64,000 nucleotides of DNA, taken from DASQLQ01 sp035629935. Lineage in GTDB: Bacteria; Actinomycetota; CADDZG01; WHSQ01. The stretch covers positions 3,842-67,841 of the forward strand of contig DASQLQ010000175.1 of the NCBI GenBank assembly GCA_035629935.1, written 5' to 3'. The position numbers and the translations under genes were made by a program. The notes beneath the pieces were generated by a model that did not search any database, was not told the DNA's origin, and saw only the letters and a list, made by a program, of their open reading frames with translations. Numbering within the stretch: the stretch's first letter is position 1; each line of letters begins with the position of its first letter. This document shows, one piece after another, positions 35,428 through 44,264 of the stretch.

Positions 35428-36139
35428 GCGGATCGACGCGTTCTACGGCCCGATAAAGGTTCTGTTCGACGTGAACCTCGAAGTGGGGGAAGGCGAGATC
35501 GTCGCGCTACTCGGTACCAACGGCGCAGGCAAGACGACGATCCTTCGAGTGATCTCCGGGATCCTGCGACCGACCGTCGGCGACGCCACCTGGAAAGGTG
35601 AGTCGATCATCGGTCAGCGCCCTTCCGAGATCGTCAGGAAGGGGATCGTTCAGATGCCCGGGGGCCGCGGGGTCTTCCCCGGGATGACCGTGTACGAGAA
35701 CCTCGAGATCGCAGGCTTCCTGTATGGACGGGATAACGCAAAACGCAAGCACATGATCGACAAGGTGTTCGAGTTCTTTCCCAAGCTCGTCAAGAAACGC
35801 CGTCAGGCGGCCGGGAGCATGTCGGGGGGCGAGCAACAGATGCTCACGTTGGCGAAGTCGTTCATCATGGACCCCGACCTTCTGCTCATCGACGAGCTCT
35901 CGTTGGGTCTGGCACCCAAGGTAGTGCAAGACCTGCTCGAGATCATCCGCAAGTTCAACTCCGAAGGGGTAGCAGTCGTGATCGTCGATCAGCACGTCGA
36001 TCTGGCGCTCGACGTTGCCTCGCGCGCGTACTTCATAGAGCGGGGTGAGATCCGTTTCTCCGGACCGGCGGAGGAGCTACGGGGCCGCGACGACCTGCTG
36101 CGCTCGGTGTTCCTGAGAGGAGAGATGACGAAGGCATGA
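35414..36139 (+). CDS. livF: LIV-type ABC transporter ATPase LivF, apparent CTG start
   Basis: This 241-residue ATPase, read from CTG 35414, begins LQLERIDAFYGPIKVLFDV, which matches LivF N-termini. It has Walker A GTNGAGKTT, signature MSGGEQQML, Walker B LLLIDELSLGLAPKV and switch His in VDQHVDLAL. The Pro that normally follows DE in Walker B is Leu here. It overlaps livG by 14 bp. Starting at GTG 35471 would give a truncated protein, so a non-standard start or a sequencing error should be considered. Confidence 0.88.
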   Translation: MLQLERIDAFYGPIKVLFDVNLEVGEGEIVALLGTNGAGKTTILRVISGILRPTVGDATWKGESIIGQRPSEIVRKGIVQMPGGRGVFPGMTVYENLEIAGFLYGRDNAKRKHMIDKVFEFFPKLVKKRRQAAGSMSGGEQQMLTLAKSFIMDPDLLLIDELSLGLAPKVVQDLLEIIRKFNSEGVAVVIVDQHVDLALDVASRAYFIERGEIRFSGPAEELRGRDDLLRSVFLRGEMTKA

Positions 36140-36561
36140 GCACGGTCACCGCACCGGTCGGGCTTGCGACCTCGAACGCAGCCAGACTCAAGTTCCTCAG
36201 GTTCGTTCTGTTCGCCGCCGCCGTCGGCCATCTCGTCGTTGGGCTGTCGTTCTGGTTCGCACCGGAGCTCGCTGTAGAAGAGATCCTGGCGTGGGGGCCG
36301 GCCTCGGGATGGACGACCATCCTCGGTTCGTACGATCTTTCGGTCGCGTTCGCTCTATTGCTGGCGTTCCGCGACCCGCTTCATAACCTTGGGATAGTCC
36401 GATTCGTTGGGTTCCTCCTCGTGCTGCATGCCGGAACGCACGCTTACTACACGGCTTTCGGAGATTCCCCGCCACGGTTCTGGTTCGTGATCTCGTATCT
36501 GGCTGCGACGGGCATCGTTCTGCTGTGGCTCGCATCGGCCGTACAGAAGAGCGAGACCTAG
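36136..36561 (+). CDS. Small four-helix membrane protein of the importer operon
   Basis: This 141-residue protein has four hydrophobic segments (about 22-43, 58-76, 86-106 and 117-135) and little soluble sequence. I recognise no characterised family; its size and layout resemble DoxX or DUF4345-like quinone-associated proteins, but no diagnostic motif is visible. The ATG overlaps the livF stop and the alcohol dehydrogenase GTG follows its own stop directly. It is the third unassigned membrane or exported protein in this operon. Confidence 0.7.
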   Translation: MSTVTAPVGLATSNAARLKFLRFVLFAAAVGHLVVGLSFWFAPELAVEEILAWGPASGWTTILGSYDLSVAFALLLAFRDPLHNLGIVRFVGFLLVLHAGTHAYYTAFGDSPPRFWFVISYLAATGIVLLWLASAVQKSET

Positions 36562-37593
36562 GTGCTGGCAGCAAGATTCCATGCGTCCGATCGGGCGCTC
36601 AAACTCGAAGACGTTCCGATACCCGAGCCAGGCCCCCTCGACGTCGTCGTGAAGGTCGAGGCGTGCGGCATCTGCCTCTCCGATGTGCATCTGATCGACG
36701 GGTCGTTCCCCGCACTAACCGAGGTCGTCACGATGGGCCACGAGTCGGCCGGGACCGTTCACAAGACCGGCGAGATGGTTCAGGGTTGGAAGCCCGGTGA
36801 CCGCGTCGTCTTGATGGCAGGGCGTCCTTGCATGAAGTGCACGCGCTGCACCCAAGGACGCGTAGATGCATGCCTGCAGCTCGAGCTGATGGGCTTCCAC
36901 TACGACGGGGCCTGGGCTGAGTACATCTCGGTTCCCTATTTCACGCTGACCCCTGTGCCGGACGGGATCGACCTCGAGCAAGCTGCGATCCTCGTAGATG
37001 CCGTCGCCACGCCTTACGCCGCCATCACGGAGCGAGCGGAGCTCAAGCCCGGCGAGAGCATCGGTCTGTGGGGCATCGGTGGGCTCGGCACCCACGCGGT
37101 TCAGACGGCTCGCTTGATCGGTGCCGGCCTGATCGTGGCCGTCGACCCGTTACCGAGCGCCCGCGATCGGGCACTCAAACTCGGAGCCGACGTGGCTCTC
37201 GATCCACTCGAGGTCGACGTGGTCTCGGAGGTTCAACGAATCACCGGGGGCACGGGTCTCGACGTGACACTCGATCTAGTCGGATCGAACAGGGTTCTCC
37301 AACAGTGTGTGCAGTGTCTTGCAGCCGGGGGCCGCGCGGTGATCGTTGGAATATCGATGGACCAACTCGAGCTCGGTCCGACCATCCTCCTGACGGTGCA
37401 ACGCCAAACGATCATGGGCCATCTCGGGTATTCGAAGAAGAACCTGGACGACTTGGTGAAGCTTCTACACAGTGGGCGGCTCGACCTAACCGCTTCCATC
37501 TCGGACGTGATGCCGTTGGAGGAAGTGCCCGAAGGCGTGCGCCGGCTCAGCGAGAAGGACGGGGATCCGGTCCGATTGGTGGTGAAGCCATGA
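36562..37593 (+). CDS. Zinc-dependent alcohol dehydrogenase (MDR family)
   Basis: This 343-residue medium-chain dehydrogenase has catalytic zinc ligands Cys35 and His60-Glu61 (GHESAG). Structural zinc is held by Cys90, Cys93, Cys96 and Cys104. The NAD(P) loop is GIGGLGTHAVQ, followed by VAVDPLPSARD. It oxidises an alcohol of unknown identity. The GTG start abuts the preceding stop and the P450 ATG overlaps its own stop, so it probably acts in sequence with the P450 on an imported substrate. Confidence 0.9.
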   Translation: MLAARFHASDRALKLEDVPIPEPGPLDVVVKVEACGICLSDVHLIDGSFPALTEVVTMGHESAGTVHKTGEMVQGWKPGDRVVLMAGRPCMKCTRCTQGRVDACLQLELMGFHYDGAWAEYISVPYFTLTPVPDGIDLEQAAILVDAVATPYAAITERAELKPGESIGLWGIGGLGTHAVQTARLIGAGLIVAVDPLPSARDRALKLGADVALDPLEVDVVSEVQRITGGTGLDVTLDLVGSNRVLQQCVQCLAAGGRAVIVGISMDQLELGPTILLTVQRQTIMGHLGYSKKNLDDLVKLLHSGRLDLTASISDVMPLEEVPEGVRRLSEKDGDPVRLVVKP

Positions 37594-38894
37594 CTGACGC
37601 CGCCGACATGATGACCAATCTGGCCGAGCAGATGATCTCGATCGACCTCGCTCCGGAGGAGATCGACATCTTCCAACCGGGAGTGGCCGAGATGGCGCTG
37701 TTCTCGCCGATGGCGCCGAAGGTCCGGGCGAACCCATGGCCCATCTATCACGCCCTGCGCGAGCAGGACCCGATCCACTTCAGCCCATTCGGCACCTGCT
37801 TGCTCACGCGCTACGAGGATGCCGTTTCGGTCCTGCGCGACAAGCGTTTCTCCGTCGAGCACCGCAACTACGCCGAGGATCGACAGGGAACGATGATGGG
37901 CGACACGTTCGGCCCGGCCCCCAGCGAACGCGATCTATCGAACGTGATGCTGTTCATAGACCCGCCTCGGCACACCCGTTTGCGAACCTTGGTGAACAAG
38001 GCATTCACACCCCGGGTCGTCGAGCGGTTGCGAACGCGTGTGGAAGAGATCGTGGACGAGTTGCTCGACCGGGCCGAGGGCACCGGCTCGATGGACGTGA
38101 TCTCGGACTTCGCCTACCCGCTGCCCGTCCAGGTGATCTGCGAGATGCTCGGGGTTCCCGCAGAGGACCAGGATCGCATCCGCGTGTGGTCCCGGAAGAT
38201 CGCCCCGATCCTCGATCCGATCGTGACGGCAGAAGCGCAAGCCGGGATCGAGGAAGCCGCCGACTATCTCGATACCTACTGGGACGAGTTGATCGAGACG
38301 CGGCGGAAAGACCTGCGAGACGATCTGTTGAGCGAGCTGATCCGAGCCGAGGACGAGGGTCACCGGCTCGACCACGCCGAGCTCCGGTCGACCTGCAACC
38401 TCGTTCTGATCGCCGGACACGAGACGACCATGAACCTGATCGGCAACGGCCTCCTCGCGTTGCTGCGGAACCCGAGCGAGAAAGACAAGCTCCGGGAGCG
38501 TCCCGAGCTCGCCCGCAGCGCGGTCGAGGAGCTCCTGCGCTTCGACTCTCCCGTTCACCTAACCGCGCGCTCGGCAAGCGAGCCTTTGGAAGTCGGCGGT
38601 GTCGAGTTCGAACGCGGGCAACTAGCCGTGATCGCGATCGGCGGTGTGAACCGCGATCCATCGCAGTTCCCCGACCCCGACAGGCTCGACATCGAACGCG
38701 ACCCCAACCATCACATCGCGTTCTCCGCCGGCGCGCACTTCTGCGTCGGAGCCCAGCTTGCCCGCCTCGAAGCCCAGATCGCATTCCCGAAGTTGCTGCA
38801 GCGGTTCCCGAGCATCGAGCTGGCCGTGGAACAGCCTGAGTACCGCGAGACGATCACGTTACGGGGCCTGCAGGAACTTCCCGTCGCGTTCTGA
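37590..38894 (+). CDS. Cytochrome P450
   Basis: This 434-residue soluble bacterial P450 has the I-helix oxygen-activation motif AGHETTM, K-helix EELLRFD (E-x-x-R), and the heme loop FSAGAHFCVGAQLAR with Cys385 as the iron ligand. The NPWPIYHALREQDPIHF N-terminal region is typical of actinobacterial CYPs acting on terpenoids, steroids or alkanes. I chose ATG 37590, which overlaps the dehydrogenase stop; an open extension upstream lies inside that gene and is spurious. Confidence 0.93.
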   Translation: MTDAADMMTNLAEQMISIDLAPEEIDIFQPGVAEMALFSPMAPKVRANPWPIYHALREQDPIHFSPFGTCLLTRYEDAVSVLRDKRFSVEHRNYAEDRQGTMMGDTFGPAPSERDLSNVMLFIDPPRHTRLRTLVNKAFTPRVVERLRTRVEEIVDELLDRAEGTGSMDVISDFAYPLPVQVICEMLGVPAEDQDRIRVWSRKIAPILDPIVTAEAQAGIEEAADYLDTYWDELIETRRKDLRDDLLSELIRAEDEGHRLDHAELRSTCNLVLIAGHETTMNLIGNGLLALLRNPSEKDKLRERPELARSAVEELLRFDSPVHLTARSASEPLEVGGVEFERGQLAVIAIGGVNRDPSQFPDPDRLDIERDPNHHIAFSAGAHFCVGAQLARLEAQIAFPKLLQRFPSIELAVEQPEYRETITLRGLQELPVAF

Positions 38895-40153
38895 TGCTCG
38901 ACTCTCCTCTCCAGATCGGCACCTGCACGGTCCGAAACCGGTTGTATCGCGCGCCGGTGCTGGAGGGCGCCGGCGATGGTCCCGATGCACCCGGCGTCTA
39001 CGCCGAAGCATTCGAGGCCAACTCCAAGGCCGGGGTCGGACTGATCATCCAAGGCAACTCGTGCACGACGGAGGAAGGTCGCTCCTCGCCGGGGATGACG
39101 CTCGTCAATACCCGCGCAGCAACGATGCGTTTGAAGACAGTGACGGAAGCGGTTCACCGTTGGGGGGGCCGGATCTTCCTGCAGATAGGGGGAGCCGGCA
39201 TCTATGCGATGGAGGGCTGGCACGCGATCTATGCGGCCCAACGCAAGCAGCCGCTGACTGCCGTGTCTCCCCCACCGATCCACGTCCGGCCGGCTTTGCG
39301 CGGCGTGCGGGTGAAGGTCCTGACGACGGAAGACGTTCGACACCTCATCCAGACGTTCGCCGACAGCGCTGCTTGGGCCCGCGAGGCCGGTTACGACGGG
39401 GTACAACTTGCGTCATCGAACGCGAAGCTGATCCACCAGTTCCTCTCGCCGTACTACAACAGGCGCGGTGACGAGTTCGGCGGCAGCCTGCGAAACCGGG
39501 CACGTATCCTCGAAGACATAAGCGTTGCCATCTGGCAGAAGGCCGGTGACGACTTCCCACTGACGGTGAAGATCCCGATCGGCGAAGACGCGCCACCCCT
39601 GGCACCCAGAACCACCTTCGACGAAGGCATCCAGCTCTGCAAGATGGCCGAGGACTTCGGGTATCAGGCGATCACGCCTGTTGGCTTATCGGTTTTCCCG
39701 CACGCATCGTTGTGTCGGGGAGCCGATCCCAAGGACATCCTCGAGGTGAAGTCGATCAAGAAGCGATTCGAGCAAGCGCTCGGCGGCTCCAAGCTCAAGC
39801 TCGCGGTTTTGCGTTGGGGATATCGCCGTGCGGCGAAGGACTATCCGTTCGAGCCGGTGTGGAACCGTCGATACTTCACGGCCGCCAAGACTGCCGTGTC
39901 GATACCCGTCTTCGCGGTCGGCGGCATCCGGTCGCTGGACGACTGCCTCTCGGTCCTCGAACCAAACCAAGCCGACATGGTGGGGATCGGACGGCCCTTC
40001 TACGCAGAGCCCGACCTGCCCGCTCGCCTACTCGCCGGGGACCGAACTCCGGCGTTCTGCGAATCATCGAACCGGTGCGTGCCGGCTCAGCAACTGGGGA
40101 TGAAAGCCCGTTGTTACAACTCGAACGTCGCCCGTCGACTGGCGGACCATTAA
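38894..40153 (+). CDS. Old-Yellow-Enzyme-like FMN oxidoreductase
   Basis: This 419-residue TIM-barrel flavoprotein belongs to the NADH:flavin oxidoreductase/2,4-dienoyl-CoA reductase group. It opens PLQIGTCTVRNRLYRAPVLEG, and has HQFLSPYYNRRGDEFGGSLRNRARIL, the segment that shapes the active site. It also has FAVGGIRSLDD and MVGIGRPFYAEPDLPARL for phosphate binding. It lacks the large Fe-S/FAD extension of full dienoyl-CoA reductases. It overlaps the P450 by one base and ends the importer operon. Confidence 0.87.
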   Translation: MLDSPLQIGTCTVRNRLYRAPVLEGAGDGPDAPGVYAEAFEANSKAGVGLIIQGNSCTTEEGRSSPGMTLVNTRAATMRLKTVTEAVHRWGGRIFLQIGGAGIYAMEGWHAIYAAQRKQPLTAVSPPPIHVRPALRGVRVKVLTTEDVRHLIQTFADSAAWAREAGYDGVQLASSNAKLIHQFLSPYYNRRGDEFGGSLRNRARILEDISVAIWQKAGDDFPLTVKIPIGEDAPPLAPRTTFDEGIQLCKMAEDFGYQAITPVGLSVFPHASLCRGADPKDILEVKSIKKRFEQALGGSKLKLAVLRWGYRRAAKDYPFEPVWNRRYFTAAKTAVSIPVFAVGGIRSLDDCLSVLEPNQADMVGIGRPFYAEPDLPARLLAGDRTPAFCESSNRCVPAQQLGMKARCYNSNVARRLADH

Positions 40154-40154
40154 C

Positions 40155-40176
40155 TAGTCCGAAAAAATAGTCCGAA
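40155..40176 (+). repeat. Short direct repeat in a promoter region
   Basis: TAGTCCGAA occurs at 40155-40163 and again at 40168-40176, a 13-bp offset, just after the last gene of the importer operon. Together with CCTAA (40215-40219) and TTAGG (40230-40234), it is the only structure I see in the 133 bp before the next gene. A regulator-binding role is possible. Confidence 0.35.
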
Positions 40177-40286
40177 TCTCTTGCGCACATGGACATGGGT
40201 AATCATCCCGCTGTCCTAAAGTCCCGCCCTTAGGTGCCGACGTAACAACAAGCAAATGTCGCCAACCCGACACTCTGGGAGGAACA

Positions 40287-40727
40287 ATGAAGTCGTTTTT
40301 CGCTAGAACCACGCCCGTGATCCTTTGCCTGTCCCTCATGGCATCCCCTGCGCTGGCTCGCACTGCCGAAGAGCCGGTCGCCGACGGCGAGGTAGCTCCG
40401 GCCAGCATCGCCGTGGACTCCTTCGTAGAGGCCGCCTACACGAACAACCTGCTCGAGGGCCGGGTCTTCGTGACCGAGGTCAACGAGAGCAACCGGATGT
40501 GTGCCGCCTTCCGCCGCGTCAACCTGGTGCAGTCCACCAAGACCAAGCGCGGGTGGAAGAACAAGGTCGCCGGCTGGGACGCATCCACGGCAACCGGAGC
40601 CTTCAAGTTCCGTGTATCGAAGGGTTTCTGGACGGTCAAGGTCCCTGCCCACTCCTACGAAAACAACGACGGCACCGAGGTGCAGTGCAAGGCCGTCAAG
40701 CTGACCAAGCGCATCAAAGTCTCGTAA
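40287..40727 (+). CDS. Small secreted protein, unknown function
   Basis: This 146-residue protein has a signal peptide (residues 1-25, LSLMASPALA) and a compact basic beta-rich domain. It has two Cys (near residues 72 and 133) that could form a disulfide. No family is recognised. The ATG follows GGGAGG. It stands alone, converging on the AMP-ligase gene 12 bp away, with its own 133-bp upstream region. Confidence 0.72.
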   Translation: MKSFFARTTPVILCLSLMASPALARTAEEPVADGEVAPASIAVDSFVEAAYTNNLLEGRVFVTEVNESNRMCAAFRRVNLVQSTKTKRGWKNKVAGWDASTATGAFKFRVSKGFWTVKVPAHSYENNDGTEVQCKAVKLTKRIKVS

Positions 40728-40739
40728 AGCAGTACCTCT

Positions 40740-42254
40740 CTATAGGAGCTTGCGCAGCTCCTTACGGTCGATCTTGAAGACCGGGGTCAGGGGCACGTTG
40801 TCGACGACATGAACCTCGCGTGGGTACTTGTACTTGCCCAGCTTGGTCTTGGCGAACTCAACGAGTTCCTCCCCGGTCACTTCTTGTCCCGGGTTGAGCT
40901 GAACGAACCCAACAACCTCTTCTCCCTTGACCGGATCGGGTTTGCCGACGACCCCCGCTATGGCCACCGAAGGATGCTGAACGAGCACATCCTCGATGTC
41001 GCGGGGATAGACGTTGAAGCCTCCGCGAATGATCAGGTCCTTCTTGCGATCGAGGATGTATAGGTAGCCCTCACTGTCGAGCTTTCCGATGTCCCCGGTG
41101 TAGAACCAGCCGTCCTTGATCGCCTCGGCCGTGGCGTCTTCCGACTTCCAGTAGCCCTGCATGACCATCGGGGACCGACAGATGATCTCGCCTTCCTCGC
41201 CGGTTGCCAGGTCCTTGCCTTCGTCATCGACGATGCGGACCTCGGAACCGGGTACGAGCTTTCCGACCGAGCCGAGCTTGCGCTCACCCGGCGGCGTCGT
41301 CGATACCAACGCAGTGGTTTCCGTCAGTCCATAGCCCTCACGGATCTGTGCACTCGGGACGCGACGCTCGAATTCGTGCACGACGTCGGCAGCCAGAGGC
41401 GAGGCGCCGGAAACGACAAACTGCAACGAGGAGAGGTCGTGATCCTCGAGCGGAAGCGCCAGGAGCATCTGGAGCATCGAAGGAACGACGGCAGCGAGTT
41501 GCAGCTTGTGCTCCTCGATTAGCTCGAGGAAGTTCGGCCCGTCGAACCAGCGTTGTATGGCGGCGACGCCTTGCTCTTCGCCATGCAATCCGACGGCCGT
41601 CACCAACAATCCATACGAGTGCGACAACGGCAGTGGAACCAGGTTGCGGTTGATGCCTTCACGGTGACTCGCATCGTGTCCGGCCTTGCCCGCGCGCCAT
41701 AGGTTCTCGTGACTGATCATCACGCCCTTCGCTCGCCCGGTCGTTCCGCCGGTGTACATGAGAGCGGCAAGATCGGAATCCTCCCGGGGGACGATGTCCC
41801 CAGGTCCCGCGTTTTCGAGAGAGTTGAGCGACATGATCCCGTTACTCTCTTCACCGACGCACAGGATCCACTTCAACGTGTCGATGCCTTCCGCTGCCGT
41901 CTTCACCGTCTCGAGGAACTCGGGGGTGGTGATGATCGCTCTCGCTCCAGAGTGTTCGAGGATGTGCCGCAGGTCGTCTGCCTGGAGCAAGAAGATCGCC
42001 GGGGTGATCACGGCACCGGCGCGCCACAACGCGGTGTAGCAGATCCCGACCTCCGGGCAGTTCGACATCATCACGACCACCCGGTCGTTGGGCTCGATCC
42101 CCAGCTCTACGAAGCCTCGGGACATCCGCGCAGACCGATCCCTGAGCTGCCCGGTCGAATGCCACTGTCCTTCGAAGAACAGAGCCTGATGATCACCGTT
42201 GCGTTCGAAGGCCCGCTCCGACAGCACTGCCAGGTTGTGCTCGCCGAGTCCCAT
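40740..42254 (-). CDS. AMP-dependent acyl-CoA synthetase/ligase
   Basis: This 504-residue ANL ligase has MYTGGTTGRAKGVMISHEN (phosphate loop), GYGLTETTALVS (A5), GWFYTGDIGKLDSEGYLYILDRKKDLIIRGGFNVYPRDIE split over A7-A8, and the catalytic Lys of TPVFKIDRKEL. It activates a fatty or aromatic acid to its CoA thioester. I use ATG 42254, preceded by GGGGAGGG and matching the family N-terminus. It is divergent from the VOC gene. Confidence 0.88.
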   Translation of the reverse strand: MGLGEHNLAVLSERAFERNGDHQALFFEGQWHSTGQLRDRSARMSRGFVELGIEPNDRVVVMMSNCPEVGICYTALWRAGAVITPAIFLLQADDLRHILEHSGARAIITTPEFLETVKTAAEGIDTLKWILCVGEESNGIMSLNSLENAGPGDIVPREDSDLAALMYTGGTTGRAKGVMISHENLWRAGKAGHDASHREGINRNLVPLPLSHSYGLLVTAVGLHGEEQGVAAIQRWFDGPNFLELIEEHKLQLAAVVPSMLQMLLALPLEDHDLSSLQFVVSGASPLAADVVHEFERRVPSAQIREGYGLTETTALVSTTPPGERKLGSVGKLVPGSEVRIVDDEGKDLATGEEGEIICRSPMVMQGYWKSEDATAEAIKDGWFYTGDIGKLDSEGYLYILDRKKDLIIRGGFNVYPRDIEDVLVQHPSVAIAGVVGKPDPVKGEEVVGFVQLNPGQEVTGEELVEFAKTKLGKYKYPREVHVVDNVPLTPVFKIDRKELRKLL

Positions 42255-42318
42255 GAGAATCCCTCCCCGATTTAGCCTCTGTGCCGAGATTCTAGGCATT
42301 TCAACCAAGGAGGACCTC

Positions 42319-42729
42319 TTGACCAATCTTCGTCTCGATCACGTTGCCGTAGCGGTGCACGCCATCGACCCGGCCCTCAAGCTTTTCCGGGACGCACTGG
42401 GGGCCGAGTACCTGAGCGACGGCCCCATCGATGCGGGCGATGACCGGGGCAGCTGGCGCTGGTATCAGATGAGGCTTCCGGGTGGAGGGAAGATCGAGCT
42501 ACTCGAGCCCATCACGGACGGCTTCCTCACGAAGTTCCTGGCACAGAGGGGCGAAGGCCTCCACCACATCACCCTCAAGACCGACGACATCCGGGCATCC
42601 ATCGAGCGAGTTCGCTCCTACGGCTTCGAGCTAGTCGACGTGAACCTCGAGAGTCCGCATTGGAAGGAAGCCTTTTTGCGTCCCAGCCAAGCGCACGGAA
42701 CGTTGATCCAGTTGGCACAATCCACCTAG
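42319..42729 (+). CDS. VOC-family protein, methylmalonyl-CoA-epimerase-like
   Basis: This 136-residue glyoxalase/VOC fold has metal ligands placed as in methylmalonyl-CoA epimerase: His8 (LDHVAVAV), His in GLHHITLKTDD and Glu in GTLIQLAQ/KIELLEP positions. The enzyme would interconvert (R)- and (S)-methylmalonyl-CoA in propionate use, although other VOC roles remain possible. The start is TTG at 42319 with a strong AAGGAGG; no ATG is available in frame nearby. It overlaps the convergent sigma-like gene by 4 bp. Confidence 0.75.
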   Translation: MTNLRLDHVAVAVHAIDPALKLFRDALGAEYLSDGPIDAGDDRGSWRWYQMRLPGGGKIELLEPITDGFLTKFLAQRGEGLHHITLKTDDIRASIERVRSYGFELVDVNLESPHWKEAFLRPSQAHGTLIQLAQST

Positions 42730-43760
42730 GGGCGGGCCGCGACCCTGACTTCGAGCTTCACGTCACGGTCGGGGGCGTGCACGTTGCAGGCGACGACGAT
42801 CTCGGTGTAGCGCGGGCGCTCGGTTCCACACTCCGGTGGCGCTAAGCCCTGGCCGTCTTCCTTGGGTAGGAACTGCAGCCCCGCCTCGCCGTTGACCGGA
42901 CCTTCATCGCCCACGTAGAGGTGGTAGCCGTTGCCGGGGTCGCCGGCCGCTCCCTTGTGCGCGGAGTCACGAACACGGCTTCGTCCCGAGACCGCCTCAG
43001 CGACACCGGGGCCCGAAGCCGGTCTGTCCTCAACCGCAAACCGCGGTGCGAACGAACGGCTCTCGCTCCCGGAGGTTTCTCCCTCTGAGGACGGAGCTGT
43101 GGTCGCTTGCAACGGAACCATCAGAACCGCAACAACTCCGCAGAAAGCGACGACCGCGCCGGCTGGTAGCTCGGCTGGGATCGCGTGCCGCCGGACGCCC
43201 GAGGACACGCGCCAGCCGAACCGCCGAAGCTCGAACCCCATTACAAAGATCCCGGCGGACGCGCTCTCCATAAGTGCCGTCAGCTTGCGACGGGCTCGCA
43301 TGCGCAGCATCTTCAAAGCGTCACCGCTGGAGATGGCCGGTTCGGGCCCACCGATCTCGGCTAGCAACACGGAACGCTGACTGGACTTAAGGCGAGGCAA
43401 CAGGCGATAAACACGGCCGAGCTCTTCCCGCGCGATCCCGGATCGTTCCACGTCGTGGCTACCGGGCACATCCGGGATAAGGCCAAGCACCTCGCCGGGA
43501 GCCTTGCGATGCTGCTCGTCCCATAGGAGATTGTGCGCGATCGTCAGAGCAAGGCCGCTGGGAGAACGTTGGACGTCGACCTGATCCCACATCCGAAACA
43601 ACCGCAGCGCTGTCTCCTGAATGATGTCGTCTCGCACCCAGGAGGACGCGCCTCGCGCGGTCAATGAATTCCGAACACGGCGCGACAGCTCCGGCCACTC
43701 TTCCTCGAACGAGCGGTCGGACCCCATCCCGTCATCACGTCTAGTCATGAGTTCAGTCAT
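42726..43760 (-). CDS. Sigma-70-like factor fused to a membrane helix and extracytoplasmic domain
   Basis: This 344-residue protein has a sigma region 2-like segment at about residues 44-85 (DDIIQETALRLFRMWDQVD, IAHNLLWDEQHR). A region 4-like helix set at about 119-165 (LLPRLKSSQRSVLLAEIGG, LKMLRMRARRKLTALM) follows. One membrane helix is at about 198-217, and an exported tail of about 127 residues carries two Cys. Ordinary ECF factors are about 190 residues and soluble, so this is a one-piece membrane-tethered design. I use ATG 43760; ATG 43748 is also possible. It is divergent from the LuxR-type/RTX pair. Confidence 0.72.
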   Translation of the reverse strand: MTELMTRRDDGMGSDRSFEEEWPELSRRVRNSLTARGASSWVRDDIIQETALRLFRMWDQVDVQRSPSGLALTIAHNLLWDEQHRKAPGEVLGLIPDVPGSHDVERSGIAREELGRVYRLLPRLKSSQRSVLLAEIGGPEPAISSGDALKMLRMRARRKLTALMESASAGIFVMGFELRRFGWRVSSGVRRHAIPAELPAGAVVAFCGVVAVLMVPLQATTAPSSEGETSGSESRSFAPRFAVEDRPASGPGVAEAVSGRSRVRDSAHKGAAGDPGNGYHLYVGDEGPVNGEAGLQFLPKEDGQGLAPPECGTERPRYTEIVVACNVHAPDRDVKLEVRVAARP

Positions 43761-43795
43761 CCGCTTCAGCCACAAGTACGTCACTCGGGCTAACT

Positions 43796-43833
43796 GGTAA
43801 CGCAGAGGGCTCGAAGATCCCGATTCCGTTACC
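43796..43833. promoter_or_regulatory. Inverted repeat in the sigma-like / LuxR-type divergent region
   Basis: GGTAACG (43796-43802) and CGTTACC (43827-43833) are exact inverted copies 24 bp apart in the 100-bp divergent region. Each reads GGTAAC outward on its own strand, resembling an ECF-type -35 for both directions, or the half-sites of a dimeric regulator. I found no convincing -10 partner. Confidence 0.4.
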
Positions 43834-43860
43834 GGGGGCCGGGCCAGAAGTAATAGAGGC

Positions 43861-44232
43861 ATGCAGACAGAACCGGAAGTCACAGCACACGTAGAGACAG
43901 ACGTACAGGGGCCAGAAGGCTGGCTATTCCTCCGACCCAGCGCGGTGCCCGAGCGGTGGCGCAGCCGAGCGATCCCCATGTCATTCGTCCCTTTGTTGCC
44001 GGAAGAGGCCGCTGCTCTAACGGCAGGAGACGACGCTCAACAAGCTCCGCAGCAGCCCGGAGGGGAAGAGTTCCTCAAGCTCGTCGCCCGAGGTCTCTCC
44101 GCCCGGGTGATCGCGAGACAGTTGGGCATCTCCCCCCGGAGCGTTCATCGAAGAACCGCGCGGTTGAGAGACAGCCTCGGGGTCGGTTCGACCGCAGAGC
44201 TCGCGGCCGAGCTATCGAGACGGGGGTTCTGA
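43861..44232 (+). CDS. Small LuxR/GerE-type HTH regulator
   Basis: This 123-residue protein has a C-terminal LuxR-type HTH at about residues 65-120 (EEFLKLVARGLSARVIARQLGISPRSVHRRTARLRDSLG). About 60 N-terminal residues have no receiver or ligand-domain motif. The recognition helix is basic, as expected for DNA binding. It lies 32 bp upstream of the RTX-repeat gene in the same direction and is divergent from the sigma-like gene, so it is a good candidate to control one or both. Confidence 0.75.
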   Translation: MQTEPEVTAHVETDVQGPEGWLFLRPSAVPERWRSRAIPMSFVPLLPEEAAALTAGDDAQQAPQQPGGEEFLKLVARGLSARVIARQLGISPRSVHRRTARLRDSLGVGSTAELAAELSRRGF

Positions 44233-44264
44233 TTTTCAGACGGCTAGGAAAGGAAGTGAGCAGC

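Noticed and set aside
37068..37589. N-terminal extension of the P450 reading frame
   Set aside because: It lies inside the alcohol dehydrogenase gene, is Arg/Ser-rich, and P450 homology begins only after the ATG at 37590.
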